Shown piece by piece: positions 38,667 to 46,894 of a DNA stretch of 64,000 bases. Position numbers and translations under genes: made by a program. The notes below the pieces were generated by a model. It did not search any database. It saw nothing but the letters and a program-made list of their open reading frames with translations, and was not told the origin of the DNA. This DNA is from Tomitella cavernea (lineage in GTDB: Bacteria; Actinomycetota; Actinomycetes; Mycobacteriales; Mycobacteriaceae), in the NCBI RefSeq assembly GCF_016599145.1, contig NZ_JAENKO010000012.1, positions 1 to 64,000 on the forward strand, in the 5' to 3' direction. The stretch's first letter is position 1. Every line of letters begins with the position of its first letter.

Positions 38667-39068
38667 TCAGTCGCGTCGCAGTGCCCTGAGCGACCGCGGC
38701 GATGCCTCTTCGCGCGGCAGCTCGGTCATGAGTTGTCGGCTCAGTTGCACTTCCACGGCGCCCCACGCCGTGTCGTCGGCGGTCTCCCGCGAGCGCAACG
38801 TCACCGCTGTGGCCGCATCCGGCATGAGCATCTCCGGCGGCACGCGCAGCACACGCGCCAGGCTGTACACGGTGGACAGGTGCGGGTCGGCCGACCCGCC
38901 GTCGCGGCTGGTGTTGCGCTCCAGGTTGGACACCTGGTTGCGGTGCATGCCGCTCAGATGCGCCAGCTGCTCCTGGGTGAGGTTGCGGTGGCGGCGGATG
39001 TACCGGAGCCGACGGCTGAACGAGAAGCCGTAACTCGGCCACTCCAGCTCATCATCGGTTCTCGCCAC
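38667..39068 (-). CDS. XRE-family HTH regulator
   Basis: This 133-residue protein has an N-terminal XRE helix-turn-helix (FSRRLRYIRRHRNLTQEQLA then HLSGMHRNQVSNLERNTSRD), followed by a short C-terminal part. It is divergent from the helicase gene, and the intergenic region holds the first copy of the shared motif (39101-39119), so it may bind there. Similar small XRE proteins are also widespread in mycolata as stand-alone genes, so it could predate the island. The GTG at 39068 is the only plausible start upstream of the conserved region. Confidence 0.85.
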   Translation of the reverse strand: MARTDDELEWPSYGFSFSRRLRYIRRHRNLTQEQLAHLSGMHRNQVSNLERNTSRDGGSADPHLSTVYSLARVLRVPPEMLMPDAATAVTLRSRETADDTAWGAVEVQLSRQLMTELPREEASPRSLRALRRD

Positions 39069-39094
39069 GCGATTACGGTGTCGCAGCGCACCCG

Positions 39095-39119
39095 CAAAGT
39101 CTGCACAGTACGTTGTGCA
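39095..39119. promoter_or_regulatory. Shared island motif, site A (XRE/helicase intergenic)
   Basis: TGCACAGTACGTTGTGCA (39102-39119) has perfect 6-bp arms TGCACA/TGTGCA. It matches site C in the methyltransferase at 12 of 16 positions. A -10-like CAAAGT (39095-39100) is directly upstream and the helicase start is 46 nt downstream. Confidence 0.65.
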
Positions 39120-39161
39120 TGCAGTGTGATTTTTGCGGCGGCAGCGACGAGGGGAGCACGG

Positions 39162-42100
39162 TTGGACCACGAACAGCCCGCCAGCACCGAGCACGACGGC
39201 ACCACCGAAGACGACGGCACCGCTGTTTGGCCGTTCGATGCCGACCCCGCCCGATTCCGCCTGGCCGCCGAGGCGTTGCGCATCCGCATGGCGGGCCTGC
39301 ACGACCCGATGGTGGCCGTCACCTCCAGCGAGGTCCGCCCGCTGCCGCATCAGATCCGCGCCGTCTACGGCGAGTTGCTGCCCCGCACTCCCCTGCGGTT
39401 CCTGCTGGCCGACGACCCGGGCGCAGGCAAAACCATCATGGCCGGGCTGTACGCCAAGGAGCTGATGCTGCGCGGCGACCTCACGCGGATGCTCGTGATC
39501 GCGCCCGGTTCGCTGGTAGAGCAGTGGCGCGAGGAGCTGGCGACCCGCTTCGACATCCACGCCCGCGTGCTGGACCGCCCGCTCATCGAACGCTCGCCGC
39601 AGAGTGACCCGTTCCCCGGCCATCAGCTGATGATCGCCCGCATGGACCAGCTGGCCCGCGACGAACGACTGCAGGAGCATCTGGCCGCCTCCGAGTGGGA
39701 CCTGATCGTGGTGGATGAGGCGCACCGGATGTCCGCGCGCTGGTGGGGCGGCGAGCTCAAGACCACCCGCCGCTATGAATTGGGCCGGTCGCTGGACGCC
39801 ATCACCCGCCACCTGCTGCTCATGACCGCCACCCCGCACAGCGGCAGCGAGGAGGACTACCAGGCGTTCCTGGCTCTGCTGGACCCCGACCGCTTCGCCG
39901 GCCGGTACCGCGAGGGCGCGCACACCCTCGACACCACCGGCATCATGCGGCGCATGGTCAAGGAAGAGCTGCTCACCTTCGAGGGCACGCCGCTGTTCCC
40001 CGAGCGCGTCGCCGAGACCGTGCCCTACAGCCTCTCCCCCGCGGAGCGCGAACTCTACGAGGCGGTCACCGACTACGTCCGCACCGAGATGAACCGGGCC
40101 GAGGCGCTCAACGGTTCCCGCACGCGCACCGTGGGTTTCGCGCTCACCGTGCTGCAGCGGCGGCTCGCCTCCAGCGCGCACGCCATCGCCCGGTCGCTGG
40201 CCCGCCGCCGCGACCGGCTCCGCACCCGGCTGGACGACATGGAGAACGGGCGCTACGACGCCGCGCAGCGTCCCGCGCACCTGCCGCACCGCATCCCCGA
40301 CCTCGACGACCTCGACGCTGCGGAGGCGGAGCTGCTCGAGGAGCAGGTGGCCGACGCCGCCACCGCCGCGGAGACGGCCGCCGAGCTGCGCGTGGAGATC
40401 GCCCGGCTCGACCAGCTCGTCGAGTTGGCGACGTGGGTGCGTGACGGCGGCCAGGACCGCAAGTGGGCCGAGCTGCGTATGCTGTTGCTGGACCGCGCGC
40501 TGCTGCGGGCGGCGGACGGCACGCCGCGCAAGCTCATCGTGTTCACCGAGCACCGCGACACCCTCGACCACCTGGCCGCCCAGATCGAAGGCCTGCTGGG
40601 GCGGCCCGACGCGGTGCTCACCATCCACGGCGGCACTCCGCGCGCCCGGCGGCACGCGATCCGCGAGCGGTTCACGCACGACCCCACCGCGCAGGTGCTC
40701 GTCGCCACCGACGCCGCCGGCGAGGGACTGAACCTGCAGGCCGCGCACCTGATGATCAACTACGACCTGCCGTGGAACCCCAACCGCATCGAGCAGCGGT
40801 TCGGGCGCATCCACCGCATCGGCCAGGAGCATGTGTGCCGCCTGTGGAACCTGGTGGCCGACGACACCCGCGAGGGCCAGGTGTTCACCCGGCTGCTGGA
40901 AAAGATGGACGCCCAGCGCAAAGCCTACGGCGGGCGGCTGTTCGACGTGCTCGGCGAGGCGTTCTCCGAGCAGCCGCTGCGCGACCTGCTGGTGCGCGCC
41001 GTCCGCTACGGCGACGATCCCGCGCGGATGCGCGAGCTGCAGTCTGTCGTGGACGCCGAGGTGTCCGCCGGGCTCACGTCGCTCGTGCACGAGCGGGCAC
41101 TGGCCCGCGAGACCATCGGCCCTGTCGAGCTCGAGCGCATGCGCCGCACCATGGACGAGGCGCGGGCCCGGCGTCTGCAGCCGCACTACGTGGAGTCGCT
41201 GTTCACCGAGGCGTTCCGCCGGCTCGGCGGCGCCATCGCGCCGCGCGAGGGCACCCGCCGCGAGATCACGCACGTGCCGGCGGCGCTACGCCGCGTCGAG
41301 GCCGGCGATCCGGGGGCGCGTCCGGTGACCACCCGCTACCACCGGGTGACGTTCGACCCCGACGACGTCGATCGGGCGGGCGCCCCGCGCGCCGAGCTGC
41401 TCGCCCCCGGCCACCCCCTGGTGGACGCGGTACTGGACGCGACGATCGCGCAGAACGGCGACGCGTTGCGCCGGGGCGCGGTGCTGTGCGTCGCCGGAGA
41501 TGCCGAGCGGGGCGGGAAGGGTGACGGGGGCGTGCGCCTGCTCGTCGCGCTGACCAGTGAAGTGGTCGACGGGGACGGATCCGTGGTGGACAAGCGCTTC
41601 GCCTTCGTCGCCCTGGATTCCCAGGGCCGCGGCCACGACCTGGGCATGGCCCCGTATCTGGACGCGGGGCCGCCGCCCGCGGGGTTGGACGTGGGAGCTG
41701 CGGCGGCCGAGCTCGGCGGCGCGTCCGCGGCCCGGTCGATGGCGCTGCACTGGGCGGCGAGCGAGTTCCAGCCGGGCCAGCTCGACGAGGTGCGCGGGCG
41801 GGTGGGGCCGATCGTGGAGCGCACCCGCGCCGCCGTGACCAAGCGGCTCACCCAGCAGATCAACTTCCTGCACGCCGAGGCGACGCGGGTCAAGCAGGCG
41901 CAGGAGGCCGGGTCGACGCGGGCGGTGCGGACCCCGCCGGCCCGACTGCGCTCGCGCGCCGACACGCTGGAGCAGCGGATGCAGGCCCGACGCGCACAGC
42001 TCGACGCGCGGGGGCGTTTGACGGTGCTGCCGCCGGAGATTATCGGGGCAGCCATCCTGGTGCCGGCATCGATGGCGGCGGCACCCGTGAGTTCTGCTCC

Positions 42101-42629
42101 GACGGCAGGGGCGCCACCTGCACCGGCTGATACGCCAACAGACGGTTCCGCGGAACCGGGCTCGCCCGCGGTACAGGACGGTTCCGCGGAACCGCGCCGG
42201 GTTCCGGAATCCTCCACCCCGCCACCGCGGCACGCCGTCGACACGGTCACCTCGGACCGCCGTGCGGTCGCCATGGTGCTGGCCGCCGAGCGCGCGCTGG
42301 GCCGAACGCCCGAGGAGATGCCGCACAACAACCCGGGCTTCGACGTCCGCTCCACCACCGCCGACGGCCGGACCATCTTCATCGAGGTGAAGGGCCGGGT
42401 GATGGGTGCGGACACGTTCTTCGTCACGCGCAACGAGGTGACCACCGGGCGGAATGCGGGCAAGGAGCACCGGCTGGCGCTGGTCGCCGTGAGCCCCGAG
42501 GGACCCGAGCACGATCAGCTCCGGTACGTCGTGGATGCGTTCCGGCGCTGGAACTTCGGCTCGTTCGCCGCCACCGGCATCGAGGCCAAGTGGCGCGACG
42601 TGTGGGAGGCCGGTGGTGCGCCGGTGTGA
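39162..42629 (+). CDS. SNF2/RapA-like helicase with C-terminal DUF3883 domain
   Basis: This is a 1155-residue superfamily 2 ATPase. Walker A DDPGAGKT is at 84-91, DEAH at 185-188, TATPHSGSEEDY follows, then FTEHRDTLDHL, and the C-terminal lobe has TDAAGEGLNLQAAHLMINYD and EQRFGRIHRIGQ. After a helical part and a Pro/Ala linker with a 12-residue repeat (DGSAEP…), the last 100 residues form a DUF3883 domain with PGFD (Asp1061) and IEVKGR (Glu1075, Lys1077), the spacing of a PD-(D/E)xK nuclease core. Helicases of this type occur with DUF1156 methylases and DUF499 ATPases in predicted defence loci. The TTG at 39162 has a GAGGGGAG ribosome site; GTG 39126 is an alternative. Confidence 0.92.
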   Translation: MDHEQPASTEHDGTTEDDGTAVWPFDADPARFRLAAEALRIRMAGLHDPMVAVTSSEVRPLPHQIRAVYGELLPRTPLRFLLADDPGAGKTIMAGLYAKELMLRGDLTRMLVIAPGSLVEQWREELATRFDIHARVLDRPLIERSPQSDPFPGHQLMIARMDQLARDERLQEHLAASEWDLIVVDEAHRMSARWWGGELKTTRRYELGRSLDAITRHLLLMTATPHSGSEEDYQAFLALLDPDRFAGRYREGAHTLDTTGIMRRMVKEELLTFEGTPLFPERVAETVPYSLSPAERELYEAVTDYVRTEMNRAEALNGSRTRTVGFALTVLQRRLASSAHAIARSLARRRDRLRTRLDDMENGRYDAAQRPAHLPHRIPDLDDLDAAEAELLEEQVADAATAAETAAELRVEIARLDQLVELATWVRDGGQDRKWAELRMLLLDRALLRAADGTPRKLIVFTEHRDTLDHLAAQIEGLLGRPDAVLTIHGGTPRARRHAIRERFTHDPTAQVLVATDAAGEGLNLQAAHLMINYDLPWNPNRIEQRFGRIHRIGQEHVCRLWNLVADDTREGQVFTRLLEKMDAQRKAYGGRLFDVLGEAFSEQPLRDLLVRAVRYGDDPARMRELQSVVDAEVSAGLTSLVHERALARETIGPVELERMRRTMDEARARRLQPHYVESLFTEAFRRLGGAIAPREGTRREITHVPAALRRVEAGDPGARPVTTRYHRVTFDPDDVDRAGAPRAELLAPGHPLVDAVLDATIAQNGDALRRGAVLCVAGDAERGGKGDGGVRLLVALTSEVVDGDGSVVDKRFAFVALDSQGRGHDLGMAPYLDAGPPPAGLDVGAAAAELGGASAARSMALHWAASEFQPGQLDEVRGRVGPIVERTRAAVTKRLTQQINFLHAEATRVKQAQEAGSTRAVRTPPARLRSRADTLEQRMQARRAQLDARGRLTVLPPEIIGAAILVPASMAAAPVSSAPTAGAPPAPADTPTDGSAEPGSPAVQDGSAEPRRVPESSTPPPRHAVDTVTSDRRAVAMVLAAERALGRTPEEMPHNNPGFDVRSTTADGRTIFIEVKGRVMGADTFFVTRNEVTTGRNAGKEHRLALVAVSPEGPEHDQLRYVVDAFRRWNFGSFAATGIEAKWRDVWEAGGAPV
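42141..42194. repeat. Two copies of an 18-bp palindromic repeat in the helicase linker
   Basis: GACGGTTCCGCGGAACCG occurs at 42141-42158 and 42177-42194 (36-bp period). Its core CGGTTCCGCGGAACCG is a perfect 16-bp palindrome. In the protein it encodes DGSAEP twice inside the linker before DUF3883. Confidence 0.85.
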
Positions 42630-42635
42630 AGCAGG

Positions 42636-42719
42636 TCAGCCCGGCTGGACGACCTGGCGATCGAGCCTTCGCGCTGCTCTATCGAATCTGGTGGTCGTCC
42701 GGAGTTGCCAGCCCGTCAC
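42636..42719 (-). pseudogene. Truncated RelE toxin remnant
   Basis: The frame reads VTGWQLRTTTRFDRAARRLD then RQVVQPG and stops. This is the N-terminal strand and first helix of a RelE/ParE toxin; the remaining 60 or so residues with the catalytic part are absent. It ends only 6 nt from the stop codon of the convergent helicase, so the toxin appears to have been cut at this junction. It follows the antitoxin gene in the normal order. Confidence 0.6.
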
Positions 42720-42935
42720 ACCCCAGCTCATCCCAGAGGTCCTGGGCCGGCCGACTCGCCTTGTCCGATTCTTCCCACTCCTGCACTACGGCATCCCCCA
42801 GAACTTCTCTTCCAGCTCGTCGAGGTGCTCTCGGAGCGCCTCACGCACATAGAACGACTTCGAACGGCCGGTGCGTTTGGCCAGCCGATCCAAGCGTGCC
42901 TCTTCCCCCAGCGTGAGCCTGATCGACATGGACAC
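42679..42935 (-). pseudogene. Ribbon-helix-helix antitoxin with a frameshift
   Basis: The intact part (42786-42935, 49 residues) is a CopG/RelB-type antitoxin: SMSIRLTLGEEARLDRLAKR and TGRSKSFYVREALREHLDEL, ending EEKFWGMP. In the neighbouring frame the typical antitoxin continuation AVVQEWEESDKASRPAQDLW and DELG follows at once. A one-base loss in the run of five G (42795-42799 as C on the + strand) explains the switch. The DNA-binding half remains intact, so a short autorepressor may still be made, but the toxin-binding half is lost. The GTG at 42935 has an AGGAGG ribosome site inside a long palindrome. Confidence 0.65.
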
Positions 42936-42936
42936 A

Positions 42937-42976
42937 CCACCGCCTCCTGCGATACAAGTATCGCAGGAGGCGGTGG
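42937..42976. promoter_or_regulatory. 40-bp perfect inverted repeat at the antitoxin start
   Basis: Two 19-nt arms (42937-42955 and 42958-42976; core GCGATAC-AA-GTATCGC) are perfectly complementary. The element lies just upstream of the antitoxin GTG and includes its AGGAGG ribosome site, so it can serve as the autoregulatory operator and, in RNA, as a hairpin hiding the ribosome site. Confidence 0.7.
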
Positions 42977-42978
42977 CC

Positions 42979-43007
42979 GCCGCCACCGGCATCGAGGCAA
43001 ACTGGCG
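42979..43007. repeat. Duplicated fragment of the helicase 3' end
   Basis: This 29-nt stretch is identical at 27 positions to 42567-42595 in the helicase gene, both starting GCCGCCACCGGCATCGAGGC and both able to encode ATGIEAxWR. The two copies are direct repeats that bracket the relBE remnant. Confidence 0.7.
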
Positions 43008-43120
43008 TTGTCATTCTCAGTGGCGCACCTCGTCGAGCGACTCCGGCCTGCGCTGCGCGGGCGCGGCGGGAACGATCGACTCTGAAGCCAGACCCGATCA
43101 GCACCCGAGCGGAGGCACCT

Positions 43121-43444
43121 ATGCCCGCACCACCACGCGGACCGGCCGGTATGGAATCCGGGCCGGGACCCGTCATCGTTCACATGGGACCGGAAGAGCT
43201 GGTGATCCGCCATCGGTACGAGGTCCTCAGCATCGCCAACGACATCCTGATCGGCATCTGGTTCGTCATCGGCAGCTTTTTCTTCTTCTTCGAGACCCTC
43301 ACCTTCGCCGGCACGTGCCTGTTCGTGATCGGCAGCGTCGAGATGCTCATCCGCCCGGTCATCCGCCTGGCCCGCAGCGTGCATTTGCGTCGGTACCAGG
43401 AGTCCGGCTCCGGCGGTGCCACAGAGACGGGATACGACTTTTGA
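43121..43444 (+). CDS. YrhK-like membrane protein
   Basis: This 107-residue protein matches the YrhK family: GPEELVIRHRYEVLSIANDI then LIGIWFVIGSFFFFFETLTF and CLFVIGSVEMLIRPVIRLAR. There are two membrane helices with a conserved cytoplasmic RHRYE segment. The function is unknown. GGAGGCACCT gives a good ribosome site. It lies inside the island but the family is common outside defence loci. Confidence 0.82.
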   Translation: MPAPPRGPAGMESGPGPVIVHMGPEELVIRHRYEVLSIANDILIGIWFVIGSFFFFFETLTFAGTCLFVIGSVEMLIRPVIRLARSVHLRRYQESGSGGATETGYDF

Positions 43445-43490
43445 CCCCCGGCACCGGGACCGACGATCCGGACGGGCCCGCGATCGCCGG

Positions 43491-44102
43491 TCAGCCGCTC
43501 GCGTCTGACACGTCAAGATCCACTAGGAGCACCTCGTTGCGCACGGCGCTCGAATCGGGATCGCTCGGGCGGTAATGGTGCAGTCTGGCGGGCGCCCGGA
43601 CTACGTCGTAGAACCATTCGTTCCCAGCGATCGGCTCGAAACCGCTCCAGCCGTGCCGGTCCACCGCTCCCCAGTCGTGCAGCACCGACACCACCTGGAG
43701 CCCAGTCACCGTGCCCACGGTGATGGTTTCCGGATCCATTTCCGGCGCGTCGGGGGCCCGCGCGGGCCGCCGCTTCTCTGTTGCGTTCACGGTGAGTGCG
43801 CCGGACATGGTCAGGGAGTCGGGTATGGGGATCGGTGCAACATACTTGGCGCGCAGATCGCCACAGATCGCGATCGCAGACTGCTTGATGACAGTGCCGG
43901 CCGGGCTATCCGGGTCGAGATAGGTCTTCGGCGCGCGGGACGATGCGCGCAGTTCCGTGGTCAGTCGCCACCCGGGTCGGAGACCTGCCCAGTACCGGTT
44001 CCATTCCTCGGTCCACCACAGCTGCCATCGCACCTGGTCCCCCACCGCAGGTGGCTCGAACCATATGTACTTCTTCGCGTCGAACACCACCGGTATACGC
44101 AT
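43491..44102 (-). CDS. Hypothetical protein
   Basis: This 203-residue soluble protein is not recognised. It begins MRIPVVFDAKKYIWFEPPAV, has a Trp/Arg-rich N-terminal third (WQLWWTEEWNRYW) and beta-rich later parts (TITVGTVTGLQVVSVLHDWG, RNEVLLVDLDVSDASG). No signal peptide or membrane segment is seen. Codon use is somewhat less GC-biased than in the housekeeping genes. ATG 44114 is an alternative start. Nothing in the context gives it a job. Confidence 0.6.
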   Translation of the reverse strand: MRIPVVFDAKKYIWFEPPAVGDQVRWQLWWTEEWNRYWAGLRPGWRLTTELRASSRAPKTYLDPDSPAGTVIKQSAIAICGDLRAKYVAPIPIPDSLTMSGALTVNATEKRRPARAPDAPEMDPETITVGTVTGLQVVSVLHDWGAVDRHGWSGFEPIAGNEWFYDVVRAPARLHHYRPSDPDSSAVRNEVLLVDLDVSDASG

Positions 44103-44253
44103 CGCACCAATCATCCCAGGGATGCGGCGGCCGGCGGGCGCCGTCGGCGGATCTCGACGCGACGTCGCACCAATCCAGTGAGCGCATGCCTGCGGTTTCC
44201 GATCCGAAATCGTAGGCACGCGCTCACCGGTCACGAAACAAGGACTCGCTCAG

Positions 44254-46749
44254 CTACAACCCCAGCATCTCCCGCAGCCGGGCCGGGCTCATCCCGCCGG
44301 GTCCGGTGGCCTCCGGGAACGAGTCGAGCAGCCGGATCACGTCGTCGCGGGTGGTGGGATCCTCGGCCGCCTCGCGCGGGGTGCGCCCCTGAAGTGCCGG
44401 AATGGACTCGTCTGCCCACTTGCGTTCGTAGTCGCGCACGAATTCCTCAAGCGCCTCCGCCGCAGCGGGATCCAGCTCCGGCGCGGGCAACGCCGCCGCA
44501 CCGTCCGACTCCGCCCGGTCCATCAGCTCGGCGGCGCTGCTGCGCGACTCGTCGACCAGCTCGGCGCCCGGAGCGATGGAGAGCAGGTGCTCGGTCATCG
44601 CCTCGTAGCGCTCCTCGCTCATCGCGTCGACGGTCAGCGCCAGCTCGTCGTCCTCCGCGGGGATCTGCGCAATCGTGCCGAGGACGCGCGTCCCGTCCAG
44701 CCAGGTCCACTCGTCACCGTCGCGTTTTCCGTAGCGGCGGCTGAGCTTGCGGGCCACGCCGGTCGCGTCGGGGATGACGAACGTCCCCGTACAGATCACC
44801 ATCTCCTCACCGGTGGCGGTGCGCATCTGCAGCGGGGCGTAGCGGCGGCTGAGCAACTCGATGAGCCCGAACGGGTCGACCGGCTCGTCGAGGATGTCGA
44901 TGAGCTCGCCGCGCAGCACCGGGTCGATCGTCTCGATGCCGCCGTAGATGACGTTCTCGTCGCCCTCGGGGACGACGCGGACACAGAGGAACTCGCCGGT
45001 GCCGATCTCCCGCGACCCCGTCCGTTCCGTCACCTCCACCCGGTCGCCGGCGCGCGCGTCACGGAGCGTGAAGCCATCGCCGGGGCGCGATTCGAGCACC
45101 TCGTACACCGACCGTTCGACCAGCATCCACTGCGCCGCGAGCATCTTGTCTTCGTCGGTCAGCAGCGGCCCGCAGTAGTCGAGGAACGCCTCCAGCAGCC
45201 GGCCCTCGATCAGGGCGACGTCGGCGGCCAGCGGATCGTCGGCCAACTGGGGCACGACGTCCTCCGCCACGTATGTCGCTCGCGCCTCGTCGAGCGCGTC
45301 GATGACGATCCCGAACTGGCTCATCCGGGCGAAGGCGAAGGCCTTGGTCTGCAGCAGCTGATTCCGCAGCTTGGGGCTCACGCGCGGCGTGCCGCGGTGG
45401 CACTTCTTGTACTTGCGGCCGGAACCGCACCAGCACGGGTCATTGCGCCCTGGCTCCGGACCGGCTTGCGAGAGAGTGTCCTGGAGGAACGGGATGAGCG
45501 GGTTCTCGTCGGGATCGGGAAGCCGACGGAGGTAGGAGAGCGCCCGCTCGTAGTCGGACCGGATCAGCGCGAACGCGAAGAGATCGTGCACGCTCAGCAG
45601 CCAGGTCTTGTCGGCTGCGTGAGCTTCGCGCAGCAGTGATTCGGCGCCGCCCACGTCCTTGAGCCGCAACGCCGCGGTAGAGGCCAGATACAGGGCAGCG
45701 GGACGGGCGCAGGTGGGGGCGAAACGGGCCACCAGCTCGCTGGTCTCACGCAGCCCGGCGTACAGGCGGACCGCAGCGGCGGGAAGGGCGCCGTACTCCC
45801 GGTCGGCGTCGGGATCGCCCTCCTCGGCCGCCGCGTGCTGCACCGACTGGTCGATCATCGCGAGCAGGTCGATGACCTCGTCGTAGTCGTCGAGGCCATC
45901 GAAGGCCTGCGGGTTGCGCACCAGCGCCGCGCGGACCGCCTCTTCCCGTTCCGCCGAAGCCATCCGGGAGAACATGAGCATCCGCAGCCCCACCCCGCCA
46001 TCCGGGCCCTCGCCGGCGAGCATGCTCTCACGCAACTCGCGGCGGGAAGTCTCGAGGTCCGCATGCGAGCGGGCGAGATGCCCGTTGTCCAGTACGTATC
46101 CCGCCTTCTCGACCAGCTCGGACACGGGCAGCGTGGGCGTGCACAGCAGCCCGTGGTCCCACGTCTCCTGGTGCAGGATGTCGTCGACGTACACCGACTC
46201 GCCGGGCGCGACGGCCGCGTCGAAGACCGGGCGCAGATCCACCTCCACCGGCGTCGGCACCGGTTCCACCGACACCGCGCCGTCCTCGGCGATGCGCACG
46301 CCGATCAGGGCCCCGGGGCGGTATCCGGCGAGCGTCCCCGGCGCGAGGACCAGCCCGGCGTCGATCGACTCGGCGAGCTCCTCCGCGCCGCGCTCCTCGA
46401 ACACCGCAAGGTCGCCGAGCATCGGCAGGTCCACGGGGGCGCTTGGCCGCAGGATCGTGAGCATCGCCAAGTCCGGTGCGTCCGCGAGAATGTCGGCGTC
46501 GATCTCGGCGGCGGTCACGCGCCGGGTGACGACCATGCTGTCGGCGATCCGGTCCATCACGACGGTGCGGCCGTCCGTGAACTCGACGACGTACGGCTGC
46601 GGCGGGTCGTGAACGAAGGCCTGCGCGTCGGACCGCCGCCAGCCTGCACCGACGAGCAGCTCGGTCCACTCTGCGCCGGTGATGGGCTCGTGTTCGCGGA
46701 GCAGGTCGATCGCGTCGTCCGAGTCCGGGTCGCTCTGGTAATCCGTCAC
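44254..46749 (-). CDS. Large SEC-C motif protein
   Basis: This 831-residue protein has one recognisable element, a SEC-C zinc motif (GRNDPCWCGSGRKYKKCHRG, near residue 440). N-terminal to it is a TPR-like helical region (LYAGLRETSELVARFAPTCA, LRLKDVGGAESLLREAHAAD), and the C-terminal part is Glu/Asp-rich ending GGMSPARLREMLGL. SEC-C modules occur in SecA, YecA-like proteins and several defence-associated proteins, so the role is open. It is divergent from the methyltransferase and shares its promoter region with site B of the island motif. Confidence 0.75.
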   Translation of the reverse strand: MTDYQSDPDSDDAIDLLREHEPITGAEWTELLVGAGWRRSDAQAFVHDPPQPYVVEFTDGRTVVMDRIADSMVVTRRVTAAEIDADILADAPDLAMLTILRPSAPVDLPMLGDLAVFEERGAEELAESIDAGLVLAPGTLAGYRPGALIGVRIAEDGAVSVEPVPTPVEVDLRPVFDAAVAPGESVYVDDILHQETWDHGLLCTPTLPVSELVEKAGYVLDNGHLARSHADLETSRRELRESMLAGEGPDGGVGLRMLMFSRMASAEREEAVRAALVRNPQAFDGLDDYDEVIDLLAMIDQSVQHAAAEEGDPDADREYGALPAAAVRLYAGLRETSELVARFAPTCARPAALYLASTAALRLKDVGGAESLLREAHAADKTWLLSVHDLFAFALIRSDYERALSYLRRLPDPDENPLIPFLQDTLSQAGPEPGRNDPCWCGSGRKYKKCHRGTPRVSPKLRNQLLQTKAFAFARMSQFGIVIDALDEARATYVAEDVVPQLADDPLAADVALIEGRLLEAFLDYCGPLLTDEDKMLAAQWMLVERSVYEVLESRPGDGFTLRDARAGDRVEVTERTGSREIGTGEFLCVRVVPEGDENVIYGGIETIDPVLRGELIDILDEPVDPFGLIELLSRRYAPLQMRTATGEEMVICTGTFVIPDATGVARKLSRRYGKRDGDEWTWLDGTRVLGTIAQIPAEDDELALTVDAMSEERYEAMTEHLLSIAPGAELVDESRSSAAELMDRAESDGAAALPAPELDPAAAEALEEFVRDYERKWADESIPALQGRTPREAAEDPTTRDDVIRLLDSFPEATGPGGMSPARLREMLGL

Positions 46750-46822
46750 GCCGCGACGGTACCGGGCGGGCGCGGCGGGAGGCGAACATGCGCCTTCGCG
46801 TCCCCACCCGCCGGCCAGGCCT

Positions 46823-46848
46823 TAAGGTTGTGCGCATAACGCGTTGTG
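46823..46848. promoter_or_regulatory. Shared island motif, site B (SEC-C/methyltransferase intergenic)
   Basis: TGCGCATAACGCGTTGTGTA (46831-46850) contains the palindrome AACGCGTT and agrees with site C at 13 of 16 positions. A -10-like TAAGGT (46823-46828) lies directly upstream, and the methyltransferase start is 48 nt past the 16-nt core. Confidence 0.65.
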
Positions 46849-46894
46849 TATTCCGTCAACGCGCAGCCCCGCATGTCCAAGGAGCCGCACAGTC

